Below are positions 18,249-26,940 of a DNA stretch of 64,000 nt, piece by piece. The position numbers and the translations under genes were made by a program. Each line of letters opens with the position of its first letter. The stretch's first letter is position 1. Under the pieces are notes generated by a model. The model made no database searches, was not told the origin of the DNA, and saw nothing but the letters and a program-made list of their open reading frames with translations. Source of the stretch: Roseivivax sediminis (GTDB lineage: Bacteria > Pseudomonadota > Alphaproteobacteria > Rhodobacterales > Rhodobacteraceae); the NCBI RefSeq assembly GCF_900112685.1, contig NZ_FOMS01000017.1:1-64000 (forward strand), written 5' to 3'.

Positions 18249-19831
18249 CGCGCGACCTGTTCGGCGGCGTAGCGGGAGAGGATGCGGGCCTCGACCCAGG
18301 CCACCCCGGCATAGCCCAGCACCGACACAAGTGCCACGACCACGATCGAGGACCAAAGCATGTCGTAATCCGACAGCGACGCCGAGAGCGCCATGAGTGC
18401 ACCCACGCCCTGCCCCGTACCCAGCCATTCCACCACTGTAACCGCGAGCACGGACGCCGGGACGCCCATGCGCGCGGCAGCGAAGAAGGCCGGCAGCATC
18501 GCCGGCAGGCGCACGTGAACCAGCCGCGCGACCGGCCCGGCCGCATAGCTGCGCAGCACGTCGAGGATCTGGCCAGGCGCCTGCCGCAGCCCGTGCAGGC
18601 AGGCCACGAAGGTCGGGAAGAAGACCATGACGGCGACAAGCGTGATCGTGCCCGCCGGCCCCCGGCCGAGCAGCAGCACCGCCAGCGGCGCGGTCGTCAC
18701 GATGGGCACTGAGCGCAAGGAGACCGCGAGCGGCATGGCCACCGCCGCCGCGGCCGGCACCAGCGTCAGCAGCGTCGCGAGCCCGGCGCCGAGTGCGAGC
18801 CCGGCAAGGTAGCCCGGCACGACCAACTTTGCGGTCTCGCCGAGTGCCGCCAGCAATGTCGTCCGTGTCTGAGCCGCGTCCGGAGCCAGCAGCAGCGCCT
18901 CGAGCACGTCCCCAGGCCGCTTGGCGAAGAACGGCGTGAGGTCGAAGGCCGCCATCGCGCCCCACCACAGGGCAAGGGCAAGAACGAGGGTGATGAATGC
19001 GTTCAGAATCGGCTTGTTACGCCGCAATCCCGATGTATCCGGCGACGCGAGGATGACCGGCGGCGGCGCCTTGGTGAGCGCCCGCGCCAGTGCCCCGATC
19101 GCGGCGTAGGCGGCGATCGACACGGCGGCCGCAGTGCAGGCCAGCGCCCAGGTCGCCGGCACGTCGAGCGCGCGCATCGCACGGATCGTCAGCACGCCCA
19201 TGCCGCGCTCGGCGCCGGTGAACTCTCCCACCATGGCGCCGAGAAAGGCCGCCGGCGCGGCGATCTGAAGCCCGGCGAAGAGGTACGGCAACGCCGCCAT
19301 CGCCCTCACGTGAACCAGCTCGGATCCCCTGCCCCTTCCGTAACTGCGGATCAGCTCGAACCAGCTCGACGGCGCCGCGCGCAGCCCCACCAGCAGCGGC
19401 ACGTAGGTCGTGTAATAAACCGCCATCGCCGCGAGGGTGACCTGCGGGCCGTCGCCGGGGCCGTAGAGCACGCGCAGGATCGGACCCGTCGCCACCAGAG
19501 GCAGGCAGAAAACCAGCAGCGCGAGGCCTGACAGCGTGCGCTGCGTCACCGGCCAGAGGATGGCGACCGTGGCAAGTGCGACGGCGGCAAGGTTGCCCCA
19601 AAGGAAGCCGAGCGCGGCGTTGCCCAGCGTCTCGGCCAACGCCCGCGACATCAGCCCGGTGTTTTGCGCGAGGTACCGCGCGACCTCCAACGGACTGGCG
19701 AGGATGAAGGTGCCGGCGAGAACGCGCGCCGCAAGCTCCCAGCCCAGCAGGATCACCGCGAGGCCGAGCAGCGGCTCGACGAACGCGCCGACGCGCCGGG
19801 ACGGCGCCGGATCGGCGGCAACCGCGTTCAT
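18245..19831 (-). CDS. ABC transporter permease, two permease domains fused
   Basis: 528 residues, about twice the length of a SsuC/TauC/ThiX-type permease (about 260). Two copies of the BPD_transp_1 unit: the first spans about residues 20-260, the second about 280-525. Each has an EAA-loop-like segment, FELIRSYGRGRGSELVHVRAM and LDVLRSYAAGPVARLVHVRLP, at matching distances. This means a single polypeptide forms the membrane channel that is usually a homodimer. It overlaps the ATPase gene by 4 bp and forms an operon SBP-ATPase-permease-glycosyltransferase. Confidence 0.87.
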   Translation of the reverse strand: MNAVAADPAPSRRVGAFVEPLLGLAVILLGWELAARVLAGTFILASPLEVARYLAQNTGLMSRALAETLGNAALGFLWGNLAAVALATVAILWPVTQRTLSGLALLVFCLPLVATGPILRVLYGPGDGPQVTLAAMAVYYTTYVPLLVGLRAAPSSWFELIRSYGRGRGSELVHVRAMAALPYLFAGLQIAAPAAFLGAMVGEFTGAERGMGVLTIRAMRALDVPATWALACTAAAVSIAAYAAIGALARALTKAPPPVILASPDTSGLRRNKPILNAFITLVLALALWWGAMAAFDLTPFFAKRPGDVLEALLLAPDAAQTRTTLLAALGETAKLVVPGYLAGLALGAGLATLLTLVPAAAAVAMPLAVSLRSVPIVTTAPLAVLLLGRGPAGTITLVAVMVFFPTFVACLHGLRQAPGQILDVLRSYAAGPVARLVHVRLPAMLPAFFAAARMGVPASVLAVTVVEWLGTGQGVGALMALSASLSDYDMLWSSIVVVALVSVLGYAGVAWVEARILSRYAAEQVAR

Positions 19832-20613
19832 TGCGCGGCGAGCCGCGGGCGGGTCTCGGCCATACCGGCGGCCAGCGCCTCCGACACCTCGGACGTTCGT
19901 GCAAGGAAGGCCGGATCGGTCGACAGGCTGGCGCGGCGCGGACGGTCGAGCGGCACCGCGATATCGGCCACGACCCGCGCGGGACGGCCCGAGAACACCA
20001 GCACGCGGTCCGACAGCATTACCGCCTCGCTCACCGAATGGGTCACGAGAAGAGTCGTCGCACCGCGCGCCTCCCACAGCGGCGGCAGATCCTCGGCGAG
20101 CTGTTGCCGCGTGAGTTCGTCCACGGCGCCGAAGGGCTCGTCGAGAAGCAGCACCCGCGGCCGCGTCACCATGGCCCGCGCAATAGCGGCGCGCTGGCGC
20201 ATCCCGCCCGAGAGCGCAGCAGGTCGCGTGTCGCCGAACCCGCCCAGTCCGACCAATTCGATCAATCTGGAAATCGCTTCTGCATCGACGGGTTGTCGGG
20301 CGAGCTTCAACGCCAGCGTCACGTTGCCCCGCACCGTCCGCCAGGGCAACAGCGACGGATCCTGGAAGGCCATCGACAACGCGCCCTGCCGCAACGTCTC
20401 GGCCGGCGGCGCCCCTGCGATAGACACCTCTCCTGCAGAGGGTGTCTCCAGCCCCGCCACCAGGCGCAGAAGGGTGGACTTGCCGCACCCGGACGGCCCG
20501 ACAAGCGCTGTCGTCTGTCCGGCCGCGAATGCGAGGTCCGTGGGCCGCACCACCTCGGTCGCCCCGAAGCTCTTGGCGAGGCCCGTACAGACGATCTCGG
20601 CGGGTTCGGTCAT
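19828..20613 (-). CDS. ABC transporter ATP-binding protein (nitrate/sulfonate/pyrimidine-precursor class)
   Basis: 261 residues with all ATPase motifs: Walker A LVGPSGCGKSTLL, Q-loop MAFQDPSLLPWR, signature LSGGMRQRAAIARA, Walker B VLLLDEPFGAVDE and switch histidine LLVTHSVSEA. The family that pairs with NMT1/SsuA-type binding proteins (SsuB/TauB/ThiZ-like). Start overlaps the binding-protein stop by one base (TGATG). Confidence 0.92.
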   Translation of the reverse strand: MTEPAEIVCTGLAKSFGATEVVRPTDLAFAAGQTTALVGPSGCGKSTLLRLVAGLETPSAGEVSIAGAPPAETLRQGALSMAFQDPSLLPWRTVRGNVTLALKLARQPVDAEAISRLIELVGLGGFGDTRPAALSGGMRQRAAIARAMVTRPRVLLLDEPFGAVDELTRQQLAEDLPPLWEARGATTLLVTHSVSEAVMLSDRVLVFSGRPARVVADIAVPLDRPRRASLSTDPAFLARTSEVSEALAAGMAETRPRLAAQ

Positions 20614-21602
20614 CAGGCGCCGTGGATCTCTTCGAGGATGGAGCGGTCCCAGAGATCCGGCGTCACCTCGAAGCCCAGCAGCTTCATGGTCTCGATATTG
20701 CGCGCCACGCTCTCCTCGGTCCACCAGCCGAAGCCGTTCTCGTCGCTGACATCGGAGAACATCAGTGGCACCTGGCGTTCGGCCTGAAGCTTCTGCGTCT
20801 CGAGGTCGAGTCCGAGGTCGGGGAACTTGTTCACCGTCAGTTCGGCGGCGGCATCGGTGTCCTCGCGGTAGGCAGTCCAGCCCGCGATTTCGCCCTCCAA
20901 TAGTGCGCGAAGCTCGTCCCGGCGGTTGGCGATGCTCTCCTCGGTGGCGATGTAGCATTGCGAATGAAGCTCGTAGCCGTAATCGGCGAGCAGCATCGTT
21001 ACCGGCTCCGCACCCTGGATGATCATGGCGACCGGCAGGTCGGTTTCCCAGCAGAGCAGGCAATCCACGTCGCCGGACAGGAGCGGCGTCGCGGTATATT
21101 GCGTCGGCACCAGCTCGATCTCGTCGATGTTCACGTCGTTCAGCGTGCAGAGCGCCTGCAGCACCGGCATGTTCGCCAGCGCCATGCCGATGCGCTTGCC
21201 GACAAGGTCCTGCGGCCGCTCGATCGGAGCGCCGGACAGCGAGGCGACGACGAAGGGGTTCTTCTGCATCGCCACGAAGATGATCTTGAACGGCGCGCCC
21301 TCGTTCACCGCCGGCGCTGTGTAGTCGACGCCCGAGATTCCCATGAGCGCGGTGCCGGAAATCACCGGCGGCTCCACCGGCGCGTTGGGCCCGCCCTGCA
21401 AGAGCTGCACATCGAGGCCCCTTTCTGCCCAGGCACCGTTTTCCTGTGCTATGTAGCTGCCGGCGAATTGCACCGAATGCAGCCACGATAGCTGGAATGC
21501 GACAGAGGTCTGCGCGTGGGCGGGCCGCCCGAGGGCCAGCGCACCAAGACCGGCGCTGCCGGCGGCAAGAAGGGAACGACGGGTCAGTCGCGTCTGGGAC
21601 AT
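20613..21602 (-). CDS. ABC transporter substrate-binding protein (NMT1/THI5-like)
   Basis: 329 residues. N-terminal twin-arginine-like signal, LTRRSLLAAGSAGLGALALG, ending AHAQ. The mature protein starts AFQLSWLHSVQFAGSYIAQENG, the pattern of THI5/NMT1 proteins that bind hydroxymethylpyrimidine, riboflavin-related or other small heterocycles; SAGLG-type lobes and WETDLPVAMIIQGAEP follow. First gene of the four-gene transporter operon. Substrate cannot be set from sequence; a thiamine pyrimidine or similar precursor is one option. Confidence 0.85.
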   Translation of the reverse strand: MSQTRLTRRSLLAAGSAGLGALALGRPAHAQTSVAFQLSWLHSVQFAGSYIAQENGAWAERGLDVQLLQGGPNAPVEPPVISGTALMGISGVDYTAPAVNEGAPFKIIFVAMQKNPFVVASLSGAPIERPQDLVGKRIGMALANMPVLQALCTLNDVNIDEIELVPTQYTATPLLSGDVDCLLCWETDLPVAMIIQGAEPVTMLLADYGYELHSQCYIATEESIANRRDELRALLEGEIAGWTAYREDTDAAAELTVNKFPDLGLDLETQKLQAERQVPLMFSDVSDENGFGWWTEESVARNIETMKLLGFEVTPDLWDRSILEEIHGA

Positions 21603-21750
21603 CGGGGAACCTCCTGTTTCGCCGAGAGATTAGGCCGCGGCAGCCCCTTGGAAACCGGAATACTGTGTCGCAGGGTCCGGTGCGGCACACTTTTCTGCGC
21701 GCGGCGCCGATCCGTGCTATCTGCAGGGTCAGGCGACAGGGAGGATGCGA

Positions 21751-22296
21751 ATGTCCATCACCGGATACCGCCGGCCGGCGCGGCTGTTTCACTGGCTCGT
21801 CGCGGCGCTCGTGCTGATGATGATCCCGGCCGGTTTCGTCATGATCCAGGAGGGGCTGCCGCGGCCGGTGGGCAACACGCTCTTCATCTTTCACAAGAAT
21901 GTCGGCGTGATCGTGTTCCTGCTGGTGGTTCTCCGGCTGACCTACCGCCTGACGCATCCCGCCCCGCCCCTGCCGGGCAGCGTGCCGGACTGGCAGCGCA
22001 CCGTCTCGGGCCTCAGCCATTGGGCGCTTTACGCGCTGGTCCTCGTCATGCCGGTCCTCGGCTATGTCCGGGTACGCGCCGGCGGCTTTCCGATCGAGTG
22101 GCTCGACGCGCTCGGCGTGCCGGCGATGGTGCCGAAGAACGAGGCGCTGGCCGAGACCGCCAAGGCGCTGCATTTCTACGGCGCCTGGGCGATCACGCTG
22201 CTGATCGGTCTGCACGTCGCGGCGGCGCTGCATCACCTGATTCTGCGCCGCGACGGCGTCTTCGGCCGGATGTGGCCGCCGCACGGCACTCAGTAA
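21751..22296 (+). CDS. Cytochrome b561 family protein
   Basis: 181 residues with four transmembrane helices and the haem-ligand histidine pattern of bacterial CybB: RPARLFHWLVA, LFIFHKNVGVIV, GLSHWALYALVL and ALHFYGAWAITLLIGLHVAAALHH. It would be a dihaem inner-membrane electron carrier. The start at 21751 is chosen because GGGAGG at 21739-21744 is 6 bases upstream; an ATG at 21745 is too close to it. Its end overlaps the convergent pobA end by 7 bp. Confidence 0.9.
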   Translation: MSITGYRRPARLFHWLVAALVLMMIPAGFVMIQEGLPRPVGNTLFIFHKNVGVIVFLLVVLRLTYRLTHPAPPLPGSVPDWQRTVSGLSHWALYALVLVMPVLGYVRVRAGGFPIEWLDALGVPAMVPKNEALAETAKALHFYGAWAITLLIGLHVAAALHHLILRRDGVFGRMWPPHGTQ

Positions 22297-23459
22297 GGCA
22301 GGCCCACGTAGTTCTGCGCCATGGTCGCGCGCGCCGACGGCATGGTGATGAGCTGGCGCAGCTCGCTTTCCTGCATGCGCTGGTCGAAGTCAGTCTGGTC
22401 GGGAAAACGGTGCAGCATGGAGGTCATCCACCACGAGAACCGCATCGCCGCCCAGACACGCGCCAGCGCGGTTTCCGAATAGCGCTCCAGCCCCTCCGCC
22501 TCGCCATCGCGGTACCAGCGCCGCAGCGCCTCGAAGAGGTAATGCACATCCCCGAGGGCGAGGTTCAGACCCTTCGCGCCCGTCGGCGGCACGATATGGG
22601 CCGCGTCGCCGGCAAGGAACATACGCCCGTGCGCCATTGGCTCGCAGACGAAGCTGCGCAGCGGCGCCACGGATTTCTCGACCGACGGCCCGGTCTCCAT
22701 GGCTTCGGCCACGTCCCCTGGCAGGCGGCAGCGCAACTCGTCCCAGAACGCGGCGTCGGACCAGTCTCTTGGATCGGTCTCGGCCGGCACCTGGATATAG
22801 TAGCGCGACAGGTGCGGGTTGCGCATGGAGGCGAGCGCGAAGCCGCGCGGGTGGTTGGCGTAGATCAGCTCGTCCGCCGCCGGCGCGGTCTCCGACAGAA
22901 CGCCCAGCCAGCCGAACGGGTAGACCCGCTCGAATTCGCGCCGGACGCCCTCGGGGATCGACGGGCGGCAGATGCCGTGAAAGCCATCGCACCCGGCGAT
23001 CCAGTCGCAGTCGAGCCGTTGGTCCCGCCCGTTCTTGCGCCACGTGACGTAAGGACGCTCCCCTGTGATGTCGTGCGGAATCACGTCCTCGGCCTCGTGC
23101 ACGTGCACCGCACCGAGCGCGTCCTGCGCGGCATAAAGGTCCTTGGTCACCTCGGTCTGGCCGTAGACCGTGACCTGACCGTTGACCATGTCGCGGAACG
23201 AGACGTGGAACATCCCCGCCGCCGTCGAAAGGTAACAGCCGTCATGGCGGGCCCCGTCCGTGCGCAGCCGCCGCCCGACGCCCGCCCGTTCCAGGAGCGC
23301 GACGGAGCCCTGCTCCAGCACCCCGGCCCGGATGCGCGAGAGCACGTGGGCGCGGCTGCGCCGCTCGACCACGACTGTCTCGACCCCCTCGCGGTTCAGA
23401 AGCTGCGACAACAGCAGACCCGCGGGTCCGCCGCCGATGATCGCCACCTGGGTGCGCAT
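22290..23459 (-). CDS. pobA: 4-hydroxybenzoate 3-monooxygenase
   Basis: 389 residues, matching PobA length. FAD/NADPH-dependent hydroxylation of 4-hydroxybenzoate to protocatechuate. FAD motif VAIIGGGPAGLLLSQLL, the class A flavoprotein motif LDCDWIAGCDGFHG, and the second FAD site GRMFLAGDAAHIVPPTGAKG are all present, as is RSRAHVLSRIRAGVLEQG near the N-terminus. AGGAG precedes the ATG at 23459. Divergent from the AraC-type regulator 57 bp away, the usual pobA-pobR layout. The ring-cleavage (pca) genes are not in the window. Confidence 0.95.
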   Translation of the reverse strand: MRTQVAIIGGGPAGLLLSQLLNREGVETVVVERRSRAHVLSRIRAGVLEQGSVALLERAGVGRRLRTDGARHDGCYLSTAAGMFHVSFRDMVNGQVTVYGQTEVTKDLYAAQDALGAVHVHEAEDVIPHDITGERPYVTWRKNGRDQRLDCDWIAGCDGFHGICRPSIPEGVRREFERVYPFGWLGVLSETAPAADELIYANHPRGFALASMRNPHLSRYYIQVPAETDPRDWSDAAFWDELRCRLPGDVAEAMETGPSVEKSVAPLRSFVCEPMAHGRMFLAGDAAHIVPPTGAKGLNLALGDVHYLFEALRRWYRDGEAEGLERYSETALARVWAAMRFSWWMTSMLHRFPDQTDFDQRMQESELRQLITMPSARATMAQNYVGLPY

Positions 23460-23515
23460 GACTCTCCTCCCGTCGTTCCGAAAGCGGAAGATTAGAACAT
23501 CCGGGAGCCGGAAAC

Positions 23516-24406
23516 ATGGACCGAGGTGGAGGCCTCTGGCACTATTCGAACATGCAGCCCGATCACGCCATTCCCGCCTGGACGCTCTACGGCGAACGTG
23601 GCGCCTTCCCGGATCTTCTGCACGCGGAGACCATAGCCGACCGAGCCGCGCGCCACGACTGGGTGATCGCGCCGCACCGCCATGCCGGGCTCGCGCAGGT
23701 CCTGCTGCTGTCAACCGGCGGGGTGCGGATCAGAGCGGACGGGGCGGAGCGCGCGCCGCCCCTGCCCGCCCTCGTCTACATTCCGCCGGGCGTGGTGCAC
23801 GGTTTCGCCTTCGCGCGCGGCACCGAGGGCCGGGTGATCACCCTGCCCGTCCGCGCCTTTCCGGAGGTCTTCGGCCCGGACAGTGCCACGGCGCCGCGCC
23901 TTCGGGCCTGGTTCCACAATGTCCCGGAGGCGGAGGCCGCCGCGAGCGTCGCGGCCATCGCCCGCGAACATGCCGGCCGCGCACCCTACCGCGATGCGGC
24001 GCTGCGCGGCCATGCTCTGGCTCTCGCCGCCACGCTGGCCCGCGCCGCGCCTGGCGCACCGGCGCCCGACCGGAGCCGCGCCGCACAGAATCTGGAGGCG
24101 TTCGACAGGCTCATCGCGCGACACCTGCGGTCGCGCTGGCGCATCGCCGACTACGCCGATGCGCTCGGTCTCACGCCGCAACAGCTCAGCCGCATCACCC
24201 GCGCGCGCCTCGGCTGCTCGGCGTCCCAGCATCTCGAAGCGGAGGTGTTCCGCGAGGCGCAGCGCCTTCTCGCCTACACTCGGATGAGCGTCGCCGAAGC
24301 CGGCTACCGGCTCGGCTTCGACGACCCGGCCTATTTCAGCCGCGCCTTCCGGCGCCACACGGGCATGACCCCCTCGGCCTACCGCGCCTCGGTCGACACG
24401 ATCTGA
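23516..24406 (+). CDS. pobR: AraC-family regulator of pobA (PobR type)
   Basis: 296 residues (start at 23516 with GGGAG upstream; ATG 23552 is an alternative). N-terminal cupin-like sensing domain (WVIAPHRHAGLAQVLLL, VYIPPGVVHGFAF) and C-terminal double HTH of AraC type: WRIADYADALGLTPQQLSRI and MSVAEAGYRLGFDDPAYFSRAFRRHTGMTPSAYR. Divergent from pobA, with which it shares a 57-bp promoter region. It should activate pobA in response to 4-hydroxybenzoate. Confidence 0.9.
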   Translation: MDRGGGLWHYSNMQPDHAIPAWTLYGERGAFPDLLHAETIADRAARHDWVIAPHRHAGLAQVLLLSTGGVRIRADGAERAPPLPALVYIPPGVVHGFAFARGTEGRVITLPVRAFPEVFGPDSATAPRLRAWFHNVPEAEAAASVAAIAREHAGRAPYRDAALRGHALALAATLARAAPGAPAPDRSRAAQNLEAFDRLIARHLRSRWRIADYADALGLTPQQLSRITRARLGCSASQHLEAEVFREAQRLLAYTRMSVAEAGYRLGFDDPAYFSRAFRRHTGMTPSAYRASVDTI

Positions 24407-24410
24407 CCCA

Positions 24411-24463
24411 GGCTTTCATCTGCCCATAAATATCCCGGGGAGCGCGAGGGGCCGGCCCCTCGC
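24411..24463 (-). repeat. Rhodobacterales-type intergenic repeat, copy A
   Basis: A perfect palindrome GCGAGGGGCC/GGCCCCTCGC (24444-24463) is followed, on the reverse strand, by GCTCCCCGGGATATTT. The same hairpin and tail recur at 29209. Lies between two convergent genes and may also act as a terminator. Confidence 0.7.
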
Positions 24464-24481
24464 TCCGACCCGGACCAGCCC

Positions 24482-26254
24482 TCACTCCGGTATGGAAAAG
24501 ATCTGCCCGGGATAGATCAGGTCCGGATCGCGGATCTGGTCCTCGTTGGCCTCGAACACCCGCACATAGAGGATGCCCTCGCCGTATTGCTCCCGCGCGA
24601 TAGCCCAGAGCGTGTTGCCCGGCTGCACCGTCACCGCCTCGACGCGCGCGTCGCGGCTGCGGGGGCTCGCGGCGACCAGCGCCTCGGGCCGCTCGCGCAG
24701 GAACGGGCTCTCGGCCCGGGCGGTCACTGCGCCGGTTTCGTTCAGGCGATCGACACGCAGTGTGTAGGTCCCGGCCGCGACCTCCGGAAGATCCGCGCGC
24801 CAGCGGCCCGTGGGCGATATGTCGGCGCTCGTCAGCGGACGGTTGTCGAGGTAAATCCGCACCGCGCCCGGGCCGCTCTTGGTGTCGGAGCGGCCAGCCA
24901 GAGCGACCTGCCCGGTCGCGTCGTAGCTGATCGTGTCGATCGAGACGAAATCCTGGGCCTCGGGCACCGGCGCGGTGAGCGGCGCGGCGGGCTGCAGCAC
25001 CTCGACCCCGTCCGGTCCCGAGAGCAGAACGGCCACGCGCTCCGCCTCGTGGGCATCCTCACCGGCCGGTGCGGGGGGGGCTTCGCCTTCGGCGGGTGCA
25101 GGTGCCGTCGCGGCCTCCGTCAGCGCATCGGGTTTCTGCAGGTCCGGCGTCGGCGTCTCGTCCGCTCCGCCGCCATCGGACTCCGCCGGTCCGTCTCGGA
25201 TCACCCGGGCCGTGTCCGGCGCCAACGACACCACCGCACCGCCGCTTCGCGGCGACGGCGCGAGGATGACTTCGGACTCCGCGGCGATCGACACGCCCGC
25301 GATGGCCGAGGACATCGACAGGACCCTGGGTCCGCTGCCGCGCGGGACAGACAGGAAGGCGACGAAACTGCCTGTGGCATCGGCATCGGTCGTGCCCGCG
25401 GACACGCCGTCGATTTGCAGCGAGACCTGAGCGCCGGGCTCCGCGCGCCCGGCCACGAGCGCGCTGCCATCCGGCGTTACGCGGACGATGTCGAAGCTTG
25501 GAGGTTTCGAAGTCGCCGCGGCATCCTCCGCGACCGGATCCTTGCGAACATCGCCGTTTCCCGAGGCATGCGCCGCGCGGGCCGCGGCGTTGGTCGTCCC
25601 GCCGCCGACGACGGGCCCGTCCGAAGAGATACCGGAGGCAGGCCCTGTCGCGGTGTCGCGTGCCCCCTCGCTGCCGGGCACGTCCGATCCGACGGAGGAT
25701 GCGATCCCAGTGTCCGGAGCGACCGGTGGGTCACCGACGCCCGCGCCGCTCTGCTCCGTGGAGACGGCCTGCGCCGTCTGCCCGTCCAGGTCTTGCTCGA
25801 CGCCCTCTCCCGGGGAGTCGGCCTTGTCCTCTTCGGTCCGCCGACCGCTCACCTCCGCCTCTGCGCCCGGGGGGCGTTCTTCCGGGATTGGCTCCGCAGG
25901 CCGACCGGCCCCGGTCCGGGGCGCTGCAACGGTCGCCGTCTCCACACCTGGTTCTCCGGCCCCGGCGTCCGACGGCAGGGGCGTGGCGGTCGTGGCGGCC
26001 TGAACGTCAGCGGCGCCGAGGGCCGTATCGGCGTTTGCCCGGTCCTGCGTCTCCATCACGGCCCCGGACCCGGGGAACGGGCCGCCGGGCGCCGCCGGGG
26101 CCCCGGGCGCGATTTCGGCGACAGTCGGCGCCGGCGCAGCGGGCCGGTGCTCCAGCAGGCGCGTCGCGTAGAAGCCCGCCAGTACGACGATCCCCGCGAC
26201 CGCACCGCCGAGCGCCATGCCAGCCGTGCCCCCGGCCCATGCGAACTTGCTCAT
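24482..26254 (-). CDS. LysM-domain cell-envelope protein with long acidic linker
   Basis: 590 residues. A single N-terminal transmembrane anchor (GMALGGAVAGIVVLAGFYATR), then about 230 residues of low-complexity Ala/Gly/Pro/Glu-rich linker, two Ig-like/BON-type repeats (FDIVRVTPDGSALVAGRAEP and FVSIDTISYDATGQVALAGRS, each followed by a G-x-W/F beta pattern), and a C-terminal LysM domain (VQPGNTLWAIAREQYGEGIL through DLIYPGQIFSIPE) that binds peptidoglycan. The start at 26254 is the methionine directly before the hydrophobic anchor. Typical of alphaproteobacterial envelope proteins; exact role unknown. Confidence 0.85.
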   Translation of the reverse strand: MSKFAWAGGTAGMALGGAVAGIVVLAGFYATRLLEHRPAAPAPTVAEIAPGAPAAPGGPFPGSGAVMETQDRANADTALGAADVQAATTATPLPSDAGAGEPGVETATVAAPRTGAGRPAEPIPEERPPGAEAEVSGRRTEEDKADSPGEGVEQDLDGQTAQAVSTEQSGAGVGDPPVAPDTGIASSVGSDVPGSEGARDTATGPASGISSDGPVVGGGTTNAAARAAHASGNGDVRKDPVAEDAAATSKPPSFDIVRVTPDGSALVAGRAEPGAQVSLQIDGVSAGTTDADATGSFVAFLSVPRGSGPRVLSMSSAIAGVSIAAESEVILAPSPRSGGAVVSLAPDTARVIRDGPAESDGGGADETPTPDLQKPDALTEAATAPAPAEGEAPPAPAGEDAHEAERVAVLLSGPDGVEVLQPAAPLTAPVPEAQDFVSIDTISYDATGQVALAGRSDTKSGPGAVRIYLDNRPLTSADISPTGRWRADLPEVAAGTYTLRVDRLNETGAVTARAESPFLRERPEALVAASPRSRDARVEAVTVQPGNTLWAIAREQYGEGILYVRVFEANEDQIRDPDLIYPGQIFSIPE

Positions 26255-26367
26255 CGCCGTGTCATCCCCTCGCGTCGCACCGGAGACCTTGGCAGCCCGG
26301 CGCGGTTGAGCCTGTATATCAATCCCGCTATGAGCGGTCAAAACCATGGCGCCGGGATGCCCCTGAG

Positions 26368-26940
26368 ATGACGACGTTTTCGGTCTGCGTATATTGCGGC
26401 GCCCGCCCCGGCGGCGATCCGGCCTTCGGCGACGCGGCAGAGGCCACCGGCCGTGCCATCGGCAAGGAAGGCTGGCGGCTGGTCTACGGCGCCGGCGATG
26501 TCGGGCTCATGGGCCGGGTGGCGCGGGCGGCGCAGGCGGCCGGCGCCGATACGTTCGGGGTGATCCCCCAGCACCTGCTCGCCCTCGAGGTCGGCAAGCG
26601 CGACCTGTCGCGCTTCATCGTCACCGAAACGATGCACGAGCGCAAGAAGATCATGGTGATGAATGCCGACGCCATCGTCGTGCTGCCGGGCGGGGCCGGC
26701 ACGCTCGACGAGTTCTTCGAGGTGCTGACCTGGCGCCAGCTCGGCCTGCACGACAAGCCGATCTTCCTGCTCGGTCCCGACGGCTTCTGGGCACCGCTGG
26801 AGACGCTGCTCGACCACATCGTCGCCACGGGTTTCGCGGGGGAGACGATGCGGGACAGCGTTCAGGCCTGCGGGTCGGTCGCGGCGCTGGTCGACTGCCT
26901 GCGAGAGGCGCGGTCGCGACTCAGCCGCGCGCCGGAGTAA
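26368..26940 (+). CDS. LOG family nucleoside 5'-monophosphate phosphoribohydrolase
   Basis: 190 residues. The family signature RKKIMVMNADAIVVLPGGAGTLDEF includes the catalytic R and the PGGxGTxxE motif, and the N-terminus SVCVYCGARPGGDPAFG is typical. Members (LOG/YvdD/TIGR00730) hydrolyse AMP or cytokinin ribotides to the base and ribose 5-phosphate. The gene is divergent from the LysM gene and its 3' end overlaps the convergent rarD end by 79 bp. Confidence 0.92.
   Translation: MTTFSVCVYCGARPGGDPAFGDAAEATGRAIGKEGWRLVYGAGDVGLMGRVARAAQAAGADTFGVIPQHLLALEVGKRDLSRFIVTETMHERKKIMVMNADAIVVLPGGAGTLDEFFEVLTWRQLGLHDKPIFLLGPDGFWAPLETLLDHIVATGFAGETMRDSVQACGSVAALVDCLREARSRLSRAPE

Noticed and set aside
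20488-22284. Very long reverse frames spanning the ABC transporter and pobA areas
   Set aside because: They merge the true genes with shadow sequence; the true starts are set by motifs and overlaps.
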